A stretch of DNA of 64,000 bases, from positions 186,001 through 250,000 of the forward strand of contig NZ_CABPSB010000002.1 of NCBI RefSeq assembly GCF_902459655.1. The letters run 5' to 3'. The DNA comes from Pandoraea anhela (GTDB taxonomy: Bacteria; Pseudomonadota; Gammaproteobacteria; Burkholderiales; Burkholderiaceae). Made by a program: the position numbers and the translations under genes. Below the pieces are notes generated by a model. The model was not told where the DNA came from and did no database searches. It saw nothing but the letters and a program-made list of their open reading frames with translations. Of the stretch, positions 18,151-25,783 are shown piece after piece (positions within the stretch are counted from its first letter, which is position 1; every line of letters begins with the position of its first letter).

Positions 18151-19674
18151 CTATCCCAGCGTCGGCATCACCAGCGACGACGTCGCGTTTGCCGGACGGC
18201 CCTCCGACCAGCGACGCGTGACCACCTTCGAGCGCGTGTAGAAGCGCACCGACTCCGGCCCGTAGATGTGCTGATCGCCGAACAGCGAATTGCGCCAGCC
18301 ACCGAACGAGAAGTACGACACCGGCACCGGGATCGGCACGTTCACGCCGACCATGCCGACTTCGATTTCGTCCTCGAAACGACGCGCCGCGCCGCCCGAC
18401 GTCGTGAACACCGCCGTGCCGTTGGCATACGGATTGCGGTTGATGAGGGCAATCGCCTCTTCCAGCGTATTCACGCGCACCACCGACAATACCGGCCCGA
18501 AGATTTCGTTGCGGTAGATCGACATTTCCGGCGTCACATGATCGAACAGGCACGGACCGATGAAGAAGCCGTTGTCGCGCTGCGCGACCTTCAGATCACG
18601 GCCATCGACGACAAGGCTGGCGCCCTCGTCCACCCCCGCGTCGACGAAGCCCTTCACCTTGTCGCGATGCACGCGGCTAATGAGCGGCCCCATCTGCGCC
18701 ACGGGATCGGCGCCGTCGCCGACCGGCAGCGCCTTTGCCGCCTGGGCGAGACGCGCGACCAGAGCGTCTGCCACGTCGCCCACGGCAACGGCCACCGAGA
18801 TCGCCATGCAGCGCTCGCCGGCGGAGCCGTAGGCCGCGCCGATGAGGGCGTCGACGGTGAAATCGAGGTCGGCGTCGGGCATCACCACGCCGTGGTTCTT
18901 CGCGCCGCCGAGCGCCTGCACCCGCTTGCCGTGGGCCGACGCCGTGCTGTAGATGTACTGCGCGATGGGCGTCGAGCCGACGAACGACACGGCGTTGACG
19001 TCCGCATGCGTGAGCAGCGCGTCGACGGCGGCCTTATCGCCGTTCACGAGGTTGAGCACGCCGTCGGGCAACCCGGCCTGCTTGGCCAGCCGCACGAGCA
19101 GCAGCGCCGCCAAGGGCACCTTTTCCGACGGCTTGAGCACGAACGTGTTGCCACAGGCCACGGCCATCGGGAACATCCACAGCGGCACCATCGCCGGGAA
19201 GTTGAACGGCGTGATACCGGCGCAGACGCCCACCGGCTGATGCAGGGAATACGTATCCACGCCCGTGCCGACCTGCGGCGCGATCTCGCCCTTGAGCAGA
19301 TGTGGAATCCCGATGGCGAACTCCACGACTTCGATGCCGCGCGTGACTTCGCCACGCGCGTCGTCGAGCGTCTTGCCATGCTCTTGCGTGATCAGTTGCA
19401 CGAGGGCTTCGCGATTCGTTTCGAGCAGTTCGCGATACTTCATCATCACGCGGGCGCGCTTCATCGGGGGCGTAGCACGCCAGCCCGGCAATGCCGCACG
19501 GGCGGCGGCGACCGCCTTCGCGACGTCCGCCGCGCCCCCCAGCGCCACCTGACGGATAACCTCGCCGGTGGCCGGGTTGGTCACTTCGCCGAAGCGCAGT
19601 TCGGCTTCTCCCGACGCTGCGGCGGCGCCGCCAATCCAATGCTCGATACGTTCGGTGCTGACTCGTTGATTCAT
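18151..19674 (-). CDS. mmsA: CoA-acylating methylmalonate-semialdehyde dehydrogenase
   Basis: Oxidises methylmalonate semialdehyde, and malonate semialdehyde, to propionyl-CoA or acetyl-CoA with NAD+ and CoA. It acts in valine, beta-alanine and thymine breakdown. The 507-residue protein is a full-length ALDH: PFNFPAMVPLWMFP (about 146-159) in the MmsA-specific position, the GSTPIAQYIY NAD loop, ALGGAKNHGVVMPD, and the catalytic Cys in GSAGERCMAISV. The omega-aminotransferase gene lies 141 bases upstream on the same strand. Together they turn beta-alanine into acetyl-CoA, the likely pathway here. Confidence 0.94.
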   Translation of the reverse strand: MNQRVSTERIEHWIGGAAAASGEAELRFGEVTNPATGEVIRQVALGGAADVAKAVAAARAALPGWRATPPMKRARVMMKYRELLETNREALVQLITQEHGKTLDDARGEVTRGIEVVEFAIGIPHLLKGEIAPQVGTGVDTYSLHQPVGVCAGITPFNFPAMVPLWMFPMAVACGNTFVLKPSEKVPLAALLLVRLAKQAGLPDGVLNLVNGDKAAVDALLTHADVNAVSFVGSTPIAQYIYSTASAHGKRVQALGGAKNHGVVMPDADLDFTVDALIGAAYGSAGERCMAISVAVAVGDVADALVARLAQAAKALPVGDGADPVAQMGPLISRVHRDKVKGFVDAGVDEGASLVVDGRDLKVAQRDNGFFIGPCLFDHVTPEMSIYRNEIFGPVLSVVRVNTLEEAIALINRNPYANGTAVFTTSGGAARRFEDEIEVGMVGVNVPIPVPVSYFSFGGWRNSLFGDQHIYGPESVRFYTRSKVVTRRWSEGRPANATSSLVMPTLG

Positions 19675-19815
19675 GTCGATATCCGTGAAAGCGGTGTCGT
19701 TGGCAAACGTCTGCCGTGATTTATCCGACAGGCGGCGCGATGCCCGGGCGTCGCAGGCCGTCGATGGAAGATCCGAGGGTTCCGGGGCGGCCTCAGGCGC
19801 GCCCCGACATGGCGT

Positions 19816-21147
19816 TCAGGCCGTCTCGCGAATGGCTTGCGCCACCGTGCCGAACAGTTCGTCGATCTGTGCTTCGCTGATGATGAGCGGCGGCGAGAAC
19901 GCCAGAATGTCGCCGGTGTAGCGCACCAGCACGCCCTTCTCGAAGCACTTCACGAACACTTCGTGCGCGCGCGCGCCCGGCTTGCCGTCGCGCGTGGCCA
20001 GTTCGATGCCGCCGACCAGCCCCAGATTACGAATGTCGATGACGTTCGGCAGGTCACGCAGACCGTGAATCGCCTTCTCGAAGTGCGGCGCAAGCGTGGC
20101 GGCGCGCTCGAACAGGCCGTCGTTCCTGTACAGGTCGAGTGCGGCGCACGCGGCGGCGGCGGCCAGCGGGTGGCCTGAGTACGTGTAGCCGTGGAAGAAC
20201 TCGATGGCGCCCGCATTGCCGGCGTCGACGATGGTGTCGTGCACGCCCGTTTTCACGGCGACCGCGCCCATCGGCACGGCGGCGTTGTTCACGCCCTTGG
20301 CCATCGTGATGATGTCCGGCGTCACGCCGAAAAATTGCGCCGCGAACGGCTTGCCCAGGCGGCCGAGACCGGTGATGACTTCGTCGAAAATCAGCAGAAT
20401 GCCGTGCTTGTCGCAGATCTCGCGCAGTTTTTGCAGATAGCCCTGCGGCGGCACCAGCACGCCGGTGGAGCCCGCGAGCGGCTCGACGATCACGGCGGCG
20501 ATGGTCGAGGCGTCGTGCAGCGTGACCAGACGTTCGAGGTCGTCGGCCAGATGCGCGCCCCACGTCGGCTGGCCCTTCGTGAAGGCGGCTTCCTTGAGGT
20601 TGAGCGTGTGCGGCAGATGATCGACGGCGGGCAGCAACTGGCCCGAGTACGCCTTGCGGTTAGGCGAGATACCGCCGACCGAAATACCGCCGAAACCCAC
20701 GCCGTGATAACCGCGCTCACGGCCGATGAGGCGCGTGCGCTGGCCTTCGCCACGGGCGCGGTGGTAGGCGAGCGCGATCTTCAGCGCGGTGTCGACCGAT
20801 TCCGAACCCGAGTTCGTGAAGAAGATACGGTCGAGGCCCTGCGGCGTGATCTCGGCAATCTTGGCGGCAGCTTCGAACGCCTTCGGGTGCCCCATCTGGA
20901 ACGTGGGCGCAAAATCCATCTCACCGGCTTGCTGACGGATCGCCTCGACGATTTCCGTGCGGCAATGACCGGCATTCACGCACCACAGCCCGGCCGTGCC
21001 GTCCAGAATCCGACGATTGTCCGAGGACGTGTAATACATGCCCTCCGCCCGGACCAGCAGACGCGGCGCGCTTTTGAACTGGCGGTTGTTGGTGAACGGC
21101 ATCCAGAACGCCGTCATGTCGAGATTCAGTGCTTTCATCATGTTCAT
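19816..21147 (-). CDS. Omega-amino acid--pyruvate aminotransferase (beta-alanine aminotransferase type)
   Basis: A 443-residue class III PLP aminotransferase. It begins with DMTAFWMPFTNNRQFKSAPRLL and has GLWCVNAGHC, FTNSGSESVDTALKIA (cofactor phosphate loop), IFDEVITGLGRLG (Asp to the PLP ring) and the PLP-lysine in MAKGVNNAAVPMGAV. This closely resembles beta-alanine:pyruvate transaminases, which yield malonate semialdehyde, the substrate of the adjacent mmsA. The open frame runs 64 codons further upstream, but the ATG at 21147 is the family start and the extension crosses the putative operator region. A MocR-type regulator diverges from it. Confidence 0.92.
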   Translation of the reverse strand: MNMMKALNLDMTAFWMPFTNNRQFKSAPRLLVRAEGMYYTSSDNRRILDGTAGLWCVNAGHCRTEIVEAIRQQAGEMDFAPTFQMGHPKAFEAAAKIAEITPQGLDRIFFTNSGSESVDTALKIALAYHRARGEGQRTRLIGRERGYHGVGFGGISVGGISPNRKAYSGQLLPAVDHLPHTLNLKEAAFTKGQPTWGAHLADDLERLVTLHDASTIAAVIVEPLAGSTGVLVPPQGYLQKLREICDKHGILLIFDEVITGLGRLGKPFAAQFFGVTPDIITMAKGVNNAAVPMGAVAVKTGVHDTIVDAGNAGAIEFFHGYTYSGHPLAAAAACAALDLYRNDGLFERAATLAPHFEKAIHGLRDLPNVIDIRNLGLVGGIELATRDGKPGARAHEVFVKCFEKGVLVRYTGDILAFSPPLIISEAQIDELFGTVAQAIRETA

Positions 21148-21247
21148 TGCGGGTCTCCCCAGAGGGCTGGGCTCGATCAGGGTTGTCCGGGGACGACACC
21201 GGATATCGGCCGCCACGGGTGGATGGAGCGATCCTACGAGAGGCCGA

Positions 21248-21317
21248 CCGGTACAGACATGTACAGTCACTCGGAAAATGTATATTCTGTATCGGTCAAT
21301 CGCCCAAACTGTATTGG
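21248..21317. promoter_or_regulatory. Cluster of CTGTA-type repeats, candidate MocR regulator operators
   Basis: Four related 9-mers lie between the divergent genes. CTGTATCGG (21287-21295) and CTGTATTGG (21309-21317) are on the plus strand, 22 bases apart. CTGTACATG (21258-21266) and CTGTACCGG (21248-21256) are on the minus strand, 10 bases apart. Direct repeats spaced by whole helical turns are common targets of MocR/GntR aminotransferase-like regulators. The binding assignment is inference. Confidence 0.55.
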
Positions 21318-21357
21318 CAACAGCCAATGCGGCGGGCACTTATCGTGATCTCCCACC

Positions 21358-22806
21358 ATGGTCCAGCCGCTCGCCTTTTCCCTGAACCGCGCCCAGCCCG
21401 AAGCGCTCGTCGAACAGATCGTGCGCGAGGTCGAGCGGGCGTTGCAACGACAGACGTTGCATGCCGGCATGCGCATGCCGTCGATCCGTTCGTTGGCGAA
21501 GGCGCACGGCATCAGCACGTTCACGGTGGTGGAGGCGTACGACCGGCTCGTCGCGCAGGGCACGCTCGTGGCGCGGCGCGGCGCAGGGTTTTTCGTGGCG
21601 GGCGCGGCGGACGCCCGGGACGCCCGCCCCGCCAATGCCGATGGCAAACCGGCGATGGCCACGACGGCGAGCGAAGTCACCAATGCGTGGCTGCTGTCGG
21701 AAATCTTCGCGGACGACTCCATCGCGGTGAAAAGCGGCTGCGGGTGGCTACCCGACAGTTGGCTCGACGAGGACGGCCTGCATGGCGCGTTGCGTTCGCT
21801 GTCGAAGGGGCCGGGTGCGCACTTCGCGCATTACGGGCATCCTCACGGTTACGGGTTGCTGCGTCAGTGGCTCACGCGCCGCCTCGGTGAACTGTCCATC
21901 GACGCGCCGCCCGAGCAGATCGTGCTCACGCAGGGCGCGACGCAGGCGCTCGATCTGATCGTGCGCACCTTGCTCAAGCCGGGCGATACCGTGCTGGTCG
22001 AAGCGCCGGCGTACTGCAATCTGCTGGCGGTGTTGCGGCTGGCGGGGCTCAACGTCGTGGGCATCCCCCGCACGGAAGCGGGGCTGGATCTCGCGGCGCT
22101 GGAACAGGCGGCGCAGACGCATCGCCCGCGCGCACTGTTCGTGAACCCGGCCTTGCAGAATCCGTTGGGGACGTCACTCAGTCCGGCGTCTGCGCACCGC
22201 ATCTTGCAGTGTGCGGAGCAGCATGGGTTCTGGATCGTCGAGGACGACATATACCGGGAACTGGCTCCGGCGGGCACGCCGTCGCTGGCGGCGATGGATG
22301 GCTTGTCGCGCGTGATCTACGTATCGAGCTTCTCGAAGACGATTTCGCCGTCGGTGCGTGTGGGGTATCTCGCATGCTCGCGCGATCTCGCGCATGAGAT
22401 TGCGCGCAGCAAGATGGTGGCGGGTCTCACGTCGTCGGAGATCAACGAGCGCATCGTGCACGCGATCCTCACCGAGGGACGTCACCGCAAGCACATCGAA
22501 CGCCTGTCGGACAGGCTCACGCGCTCGCGTGCGCGGCTGATTACGCAATTGCAATCGCATGGCGTGACGCTGCTGGCCCAGCCGGAAGGCGGGATGTTCG
22601 TGTGCGGCAGCTTGCCGGAGACATCGCAATCGGCGCGTGAGCTGGCCGAGGCGGCGTTGCTGGAGAGCATCATGCTGGCCCCGGGCGAATTTTTCCTCGC
22701 CCACAACGAACCGTGTCACTGGTTCCGCTTCAACGTCGCCTACTCGGACGACGCTCGCCTGTTCCGCTTTCTGGATCGCGCGTCGGCAGGGAAGTTGGCG
22801 GCGTGA
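21358..22806 (+). CDS. MocR/PdxR-family transcriptional regulator (GntR HTH fused to class I aminotransferase fold)
   Basis: A 482-residue regulator. The N-terminal winged helix (about residues 10-80, with MRMPSIRSLAKAHGISTFTVVEAYDRL) is of GntR type. A linker leads to a full fold-type I aminotransferase domain with NPALQNPLGTSLS, the VEDDIYREL aspartate, and the PLP-lysine in VSSFSKTISPSVRVGYL. Such proteins sense PLP or PLP-amino acid adducts and control neighbouring amino-acid genes. It diverges from the omega-aminotransferase gene, with repeat motifs in the shared 210-base region, so control of the aminotransferase-mmsA pair is likely. The effector might be a beta-alanine/PLP aldimine, but that is conjecture. 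Confidence 0.9.
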   Translation: MVQPLAFSLNRAQPEALVEQIVREVERALQRQTLHAGMRMPSIRSLAKAHGISTFTVVEAYDRLVAQGTLVARRGAGFFVAGAADARDARPANADGKPAMATTASEVTNAWLLSEIFADDSIAVKSGCGWLPDSWLDEDGLHGALRSLSKGPGAHFAHYGHPHGYGLLRQWLTRRLGELSIDAPPEQIVLTQGATQALDLIVRTLLKPGDTVLVEAPAYCNLLAVLRLAGLNVVGIPRTEAGLDLAALEQAAQTHRPRALFVNPALQNPLGTSLSPASAHRILQCAEQHGFWIVEDDIYRELAPAGTPSLAAMDGLSRVIYVSSFSKTISPSVRVGYLACSRDLAHEIARSKMVAGLTSSEINERIVHAILTEGRHRKHIERLSDRLTRSRARLITQLQSHGVTLLAQPEGGMFVCGSLPETSQSARELAEAALLESIMLAPGEFFLAHNEPCHWFRFNVAYSDDARLFRFLDRASAGKLAA

Positions 22807-22994
22807 ACGGGATTGCGGGCCATCAACGAGACGCCCGACAGCGTGCCGAGTACCGTGGAAAACCTAGGGGGAGACGATGACGCGCAGTATTGACCTCAAA
22901 GGGTCCGTTTTACGATCAACGAATGGCGAAAAACGTCGATGAAACGCAACGTGAATTGCGATGCTTGGAGGAGACTAGATCACGCAAATGCATG

Positions 22995-23999
22995 TCAAGC
23001 ACCAAGCCCAAACCTCTCCCGATACGCCACCGGCGTGACGCCATACTGACGTTGAAACGCGCGGCGCAAGTTTTGTTCGTCGCCGAAGCCCACGCGCGCG
23101 GCGATGCGTTTTAGCGGGGCGTCCGTGTCGAGCAGTGCGAACCTCGCCGCTTCAAGACGCATCCGCTCCACTGCCTTCGCCGGGGTCGATCCCGTGCGTG
23201 CGAGGTAACTGCGGGCGAACGTGCGCGGACTCATGTTCACCTGCTCCGCCAGACGTATCACCGACAAGTCGCCATCCAGCCGCCCGGCCATCCACGCATG
23301 CAGATCGCCGAACGGCGCGCCCGCCGCGACCTGCTCCTGCAACGGCGGACTGAACTGCGATTGCCCGCCCGCGCGCTTGAGAAACACCACCAGCCGACGC
23401 GCCGCCTGCAACGCGACATCCACCCCACAGTCGTCCTCGATCAACGCCAACCCGAGATCGATGCCTGCCGTAATGCCCGCCGACGTCCACACCGGATCCT
23501 GACGCACATAGATCGGATCGGCCTCGACCAGCGCCTCCGGGAAGCATTCCTGCAACATCGCCGTATCGAGCCAGTGCGTGGTTGCCCGACGACCATTGAG
23601 CAACCCCGCCGAACCCAGAATGAACGCGCCCACACATACCGAACACACGCGTCGCACCTTCGGGGCGTAGCCCCGCAGCCAGTCGCTGACCGGCGCCGGC
23701 ACCGCAGGGCGATGCGCCACGGCGCCGCCCACCGCCACCAACGTGTCGACGTGAATCCCGTCCAGCGAGCGCATCGGCGCCGTATGCAGCGTGATGCCCG
23801 ATCCCGTCTCCACCGGCCCGCCATGCTCGGATACCACTAAGGTCTTGTAGGGCGCCTCCTGCCCGCGCTCCGTGAGGTTGCGGATGACCGCATGAAACGC
23901 GTCGAGCGGCCCGGCCAGATCAAGCAGGACGAACGGCGGCACGATGAGAAACGCAACGAGACGAGGTTGATTCAGAGGTTGATTCCGAGGTTGATTCAT
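22995..23999 (-). CDS. GlxA-type transcriptional regulator (DJ-1/PfpI domain plus AraC HTH)
   Basis: A 334-residue protein. The N-terminal amidotransferase-like DJ-1/PfpI domain (about 12-190) contains the nucleophile-elbow-like SVCVGAFILGSAGLL. The C-terminal AraC/XylS pair of helix-turn-helices (about 230-330) includes RTFARSYLARTGSTPAKAVERMRLEAARFAL and RRAFQRQYGVTPVAYRERF. This is the architecture of GlxA, CdhR and ArgR-type regulators of amino-acid, betaine or carnitine use. The first dozen residues are an NQPR/L repeat encoded by a 12-base tandem repeat. The MFS gene ends 13 bases upstream on the same strand, so the two are co-transcribed and the regulator may respond to the transported compound. 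Confidence 0.9.
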   Translation of the reverse strand: MNQPRNQPLNQPRLVAFLIVPPFVLLDLAGPLDAFHAVIRNLTERGQEAPYKTLVVSEHGGPVETGSGITLHTAPMRSLDGIHVDTLVAVGGAVAHRPAVPAPVSDWLRGYAPKVRRVCSVCVGAFILGSAGLLNGRRATTHWLDTAMLQECFPEALVEADPIYVRQDPVWTSAGITAGIDLGLALIEDDCGVDVALQAARRLVVFLKRAGGQSQFSPPLQEQVAAGAPFGDLHAWMAGRLDGDLSVIRLAEQVNMSPRTFARSYLARTGSTPAKAVERMRLEAARFALLDTDAPLKRIAARVGFGDEQNLRRAFQRQYGVTPVAYRERFGLGA

Positions 24000-24012
24000 G
24001 AGGGCAATCGAT

Positions 24013-25308
24013 TCATGGACGGACCATGGACGGGCGCCTGGCATCGACGGCGTACCACACCGTCGCCATCGCGGCGATCAGCAACAGTGGGAACGTCGCC
24101 TGATTGATCGTCGACCAGCCGAAGCGCGCGAGCAACTGGCCGGCGAACAGACTCGCCAGCGCCGTGCCGGCAAAGGTGATGAATTCGTTGGCAGCCTGTG
24201 CACGCGCTCGCTCCGCCGGGCGATACGACAGGGTCAGCAGCGTCGTGCCGCCCACGAACATGAAGTTCCAGCCGACACCGAGCAACGCCAGCGCCGCATA
24301 GAAGTACGCAAGACTCGTGGACATGAGCGCCAGCACGCCGCACAGCGCCGACATGCCGATGCCCAGCAGCAGCACCGGCACTACGCCCCAGCGCTTCACG
24401 AGATGCCCCGAGAAGAACGACGGCGCGTACATGCCGACCAGATGCCACTCGATGATATGCGCCCCGTCGTCGATGCTGTGACCGCAGGCGACCGCCGCGA
24501 TGGGCGTGGCCGTCATCACGAACATCATCACCATGAAGCCGATCAGGTTGTTCGCCAGCGCGGCGATGTAGATCGGCTGACGCATGATCTCGCCGAGCGG
24601 ACGCGCCGGCAAGTCGTGGGCCGTGCCCGCCGCACCGCCCGCCGCATGCACCGGCAAGTCGCGCAGAAAGCCCACGAGCAACACCAGAGAGATCCCCGAC
24701 AAGATCGTGACGACAAGATACGACCCGGCAAACGTCACCGGCGCGAGCCAGTCCTTGCTGCCTGCGGCGAGCGCCGGGCCGACCACCGCCGCCAGCACCC
24801 CACCGGTGAGCACGACGGAGATCGCGCGCGGTTTGTCCTCGACCGGCACGACGTCCGCCGCCGCCAGCCGGTAGTAACGCGCGAACGCCTGGAACACGCC
24901 CACGCAGGCCGTGCCCGCGCAGAACATCGCGAAGTGACGCTCGTAGATCGCCATCACCGACACCAGCCCGCCCACGGTGCCGAACAACGCCCCGAGCGCG
25001 AAGCCGAACCGCTGGCCGAAGCGCTGGATGAGTATCGACGCGAATATCGTCGTGATGGCAGACGCCACCGTAATCAACGAGAACGGCAACGTCGCATACC
25101 CCTTGTCGGACGCCAGCATGTAACCGACGAGGCCCGTCAGCGTCAGATCGACCGACAGCGCGGCGGTGTAGAGCGCCTGACAGGCGGCAAGCACGGCCGC
25201 GTAGCGGCGGCCGAGTCGACGGCGCCGGGACTCGGCGGGATCGTTTGGCGGCGCAGCGCGCCCGGCAACGGTATCGGTCATATGCGAGAAGTCGGACAAG
25301 TGGGACAT
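24013..25308 (-). CDS. MFS transporter
   Basis: A 431-residue major facilitator with about 12 hydrophobic segments and the inter-helix 2-3 basic loop (QRFGQRFGFALG). Helices 4-6 follow and a long polar loop at about 215-235 separates the halves. Start codon choice is uncertain: ATG at 25308 is used, and ATG at 25281 (MTDTV) is equally plausible. It is the first gene of a two-gene unit with the GlxA-type regulator. The transported substrate is not evident from the sequence; drug/metabolite efflux or sugar-like uptake are both possible. Confidence 0.85.
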   Translation of the reverse strand: MSHLSDFSHMTDTVAGRAAPPNDPAESRRRRLGRRYAAVLAACQALYTAALSVDLTLTGLVGYMLASDKGYATLPFSLITVASAITTIFASILIQRFGQRFGFALGALFGTVGGLVSVMAIYERHFAMFCAGTACVGVFQAFARYYRLAAADVVPVEDKPRAISVVLTGGVLAAVVGPALAAGSKDWLAPVTFAGSYLVVTILSGISLVLLVGFLRDLPVHAAGGAAGTAHDLPARPLGEIMRQPIYIAALANNLIGFMVMMFVMTATPIAAVACGHSIDDGAHIIEWHLVGMYAPSFFSGHLVKRWGVVPVLLLGIGMSALCGVLALMSTSLAYFYAALALLGVGWNFMFVGGTTLLTLSYRPAERARAQAANEFITFAGTALASLFAGQLLARFGWSTINQATFPLLLIAAMATVWYAVDARRPSMVRP

Positions 25309-25424
25309 TTGGGAACCTCATCTTGCCGTCGGCCAATTTGGCACGAATGCCAATCATGCATCAAAAAATGCCACGAGGGTGATGGGCGGCGCGGGTCGTT
25401 CCCGCACACGGGACGACCGGGCAA

Positions 25425-25501
25425 TGGTGCGCGTTGCCCACCTCAGCCGATGCACAAAGGTGATTCATGGCACCGATATCGCGCCAAATCGGTGCGCACC
25501 A
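25425..25501. promoter_or_regulatory. Candidate NtrC-like enhancer half-sites
   Basis: TGGTGC (25425-25430), GCACC (25470-25474), GGTGC (25491-25495) and GCACCA (25496-25501) are half-sites of the NtrC consensus (GCACC-N5-GGTGC). They lie roughly 215-290 bases upstream of the sigma-54 promoter, a usual enhancer distance. The spacing differs from the strict consensus, so the assignment is tentative. Confidence 0.4.
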
Positions 25502-25602
25502 ACTCAGCGCGCGGCCGCACCAACGTGCTTCGCTCCCGGCGTCCGTCCCTAGGCCGAAAGGACGATGTGCAGACGCCCCTCGCTGTTGCGTCGAGGCCTC
25601 GA

Positions 25603-25620
25603 AAACTTGGATGCAAGTTT
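25603..25620. promoter_or_regulatory. Perfect 7-bp palindrome with 4-base spacer
   Basis: AAACTTG (25603-25609), spacer GATG, CAAGTTT (25614-25620). This 18-base symmetric site lies about 95 bases upstream of the sigma-54 promoter and is a plausible dimeric-regulator operator; the regulator is unknown. Confidence 0.45.
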
Positions 25621-25712
25621 GAATACCAAGGTGAATTCCAGCGATCCGGTCGGTCTCCGATGCATCGTTCGCGGCCCCGGCGAACTGCCTTTGCCGCGAT
25701 CTCGACAAGCGC

Positions 25713-25727
25713 TGGCACGGCCCTTGC
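25713..25727 (+). promoter_or_regulatory. Sigma-54 promoter of urtA
   Basis: TGGCACG (25713-25719), four bases, then TTGC (25724-25727): an exact match to the -24/-12 consensus TGGCACG-N4-TTGC. The urtA start codon lies 56 bases downstream of the -12 element. This indicates RpoN-dependent, nitrogen-regulated expression of the urea importer. Confidence 0.85.
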
Positions 25728-25783
25728 GTAAGTCCCCGGATACCGGATCCACCGGTCTAACCAGGAATAGGGGAAGACGTACC

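Larger units (their letters stand above)
25309..25783. other. Long intergenic regulatory region upstream of urtA
   Basis: 475 bases with no convincing gene between the divergent MFS and urtA genes. It contains GCACC/GGTGC half-sites between 25425 and 25501, an inverted repeat GCACCGAT / ATCGGTGC (25470-25477 and 25488-25495), a perfect palindrome at 25603-25620 and a sigma-54-type promoter at 25713-25727. The density of symmetric sites marks this as a control region for the urea genes. Confidence 0.7.

Noticed and set aside
17116-19719. 867-codon open frame on the plus strand
   Set aside because: It runs over the end of pxpC, pxpA in another frame and mmsA in antisense, all of which are well supported.
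22807-22994. Small gene between the MocR and GlxA-type regulators
   Set aside because: The only frame here (from 22890) runs into the antisense of the GlxA-type gene and has no conserved features.
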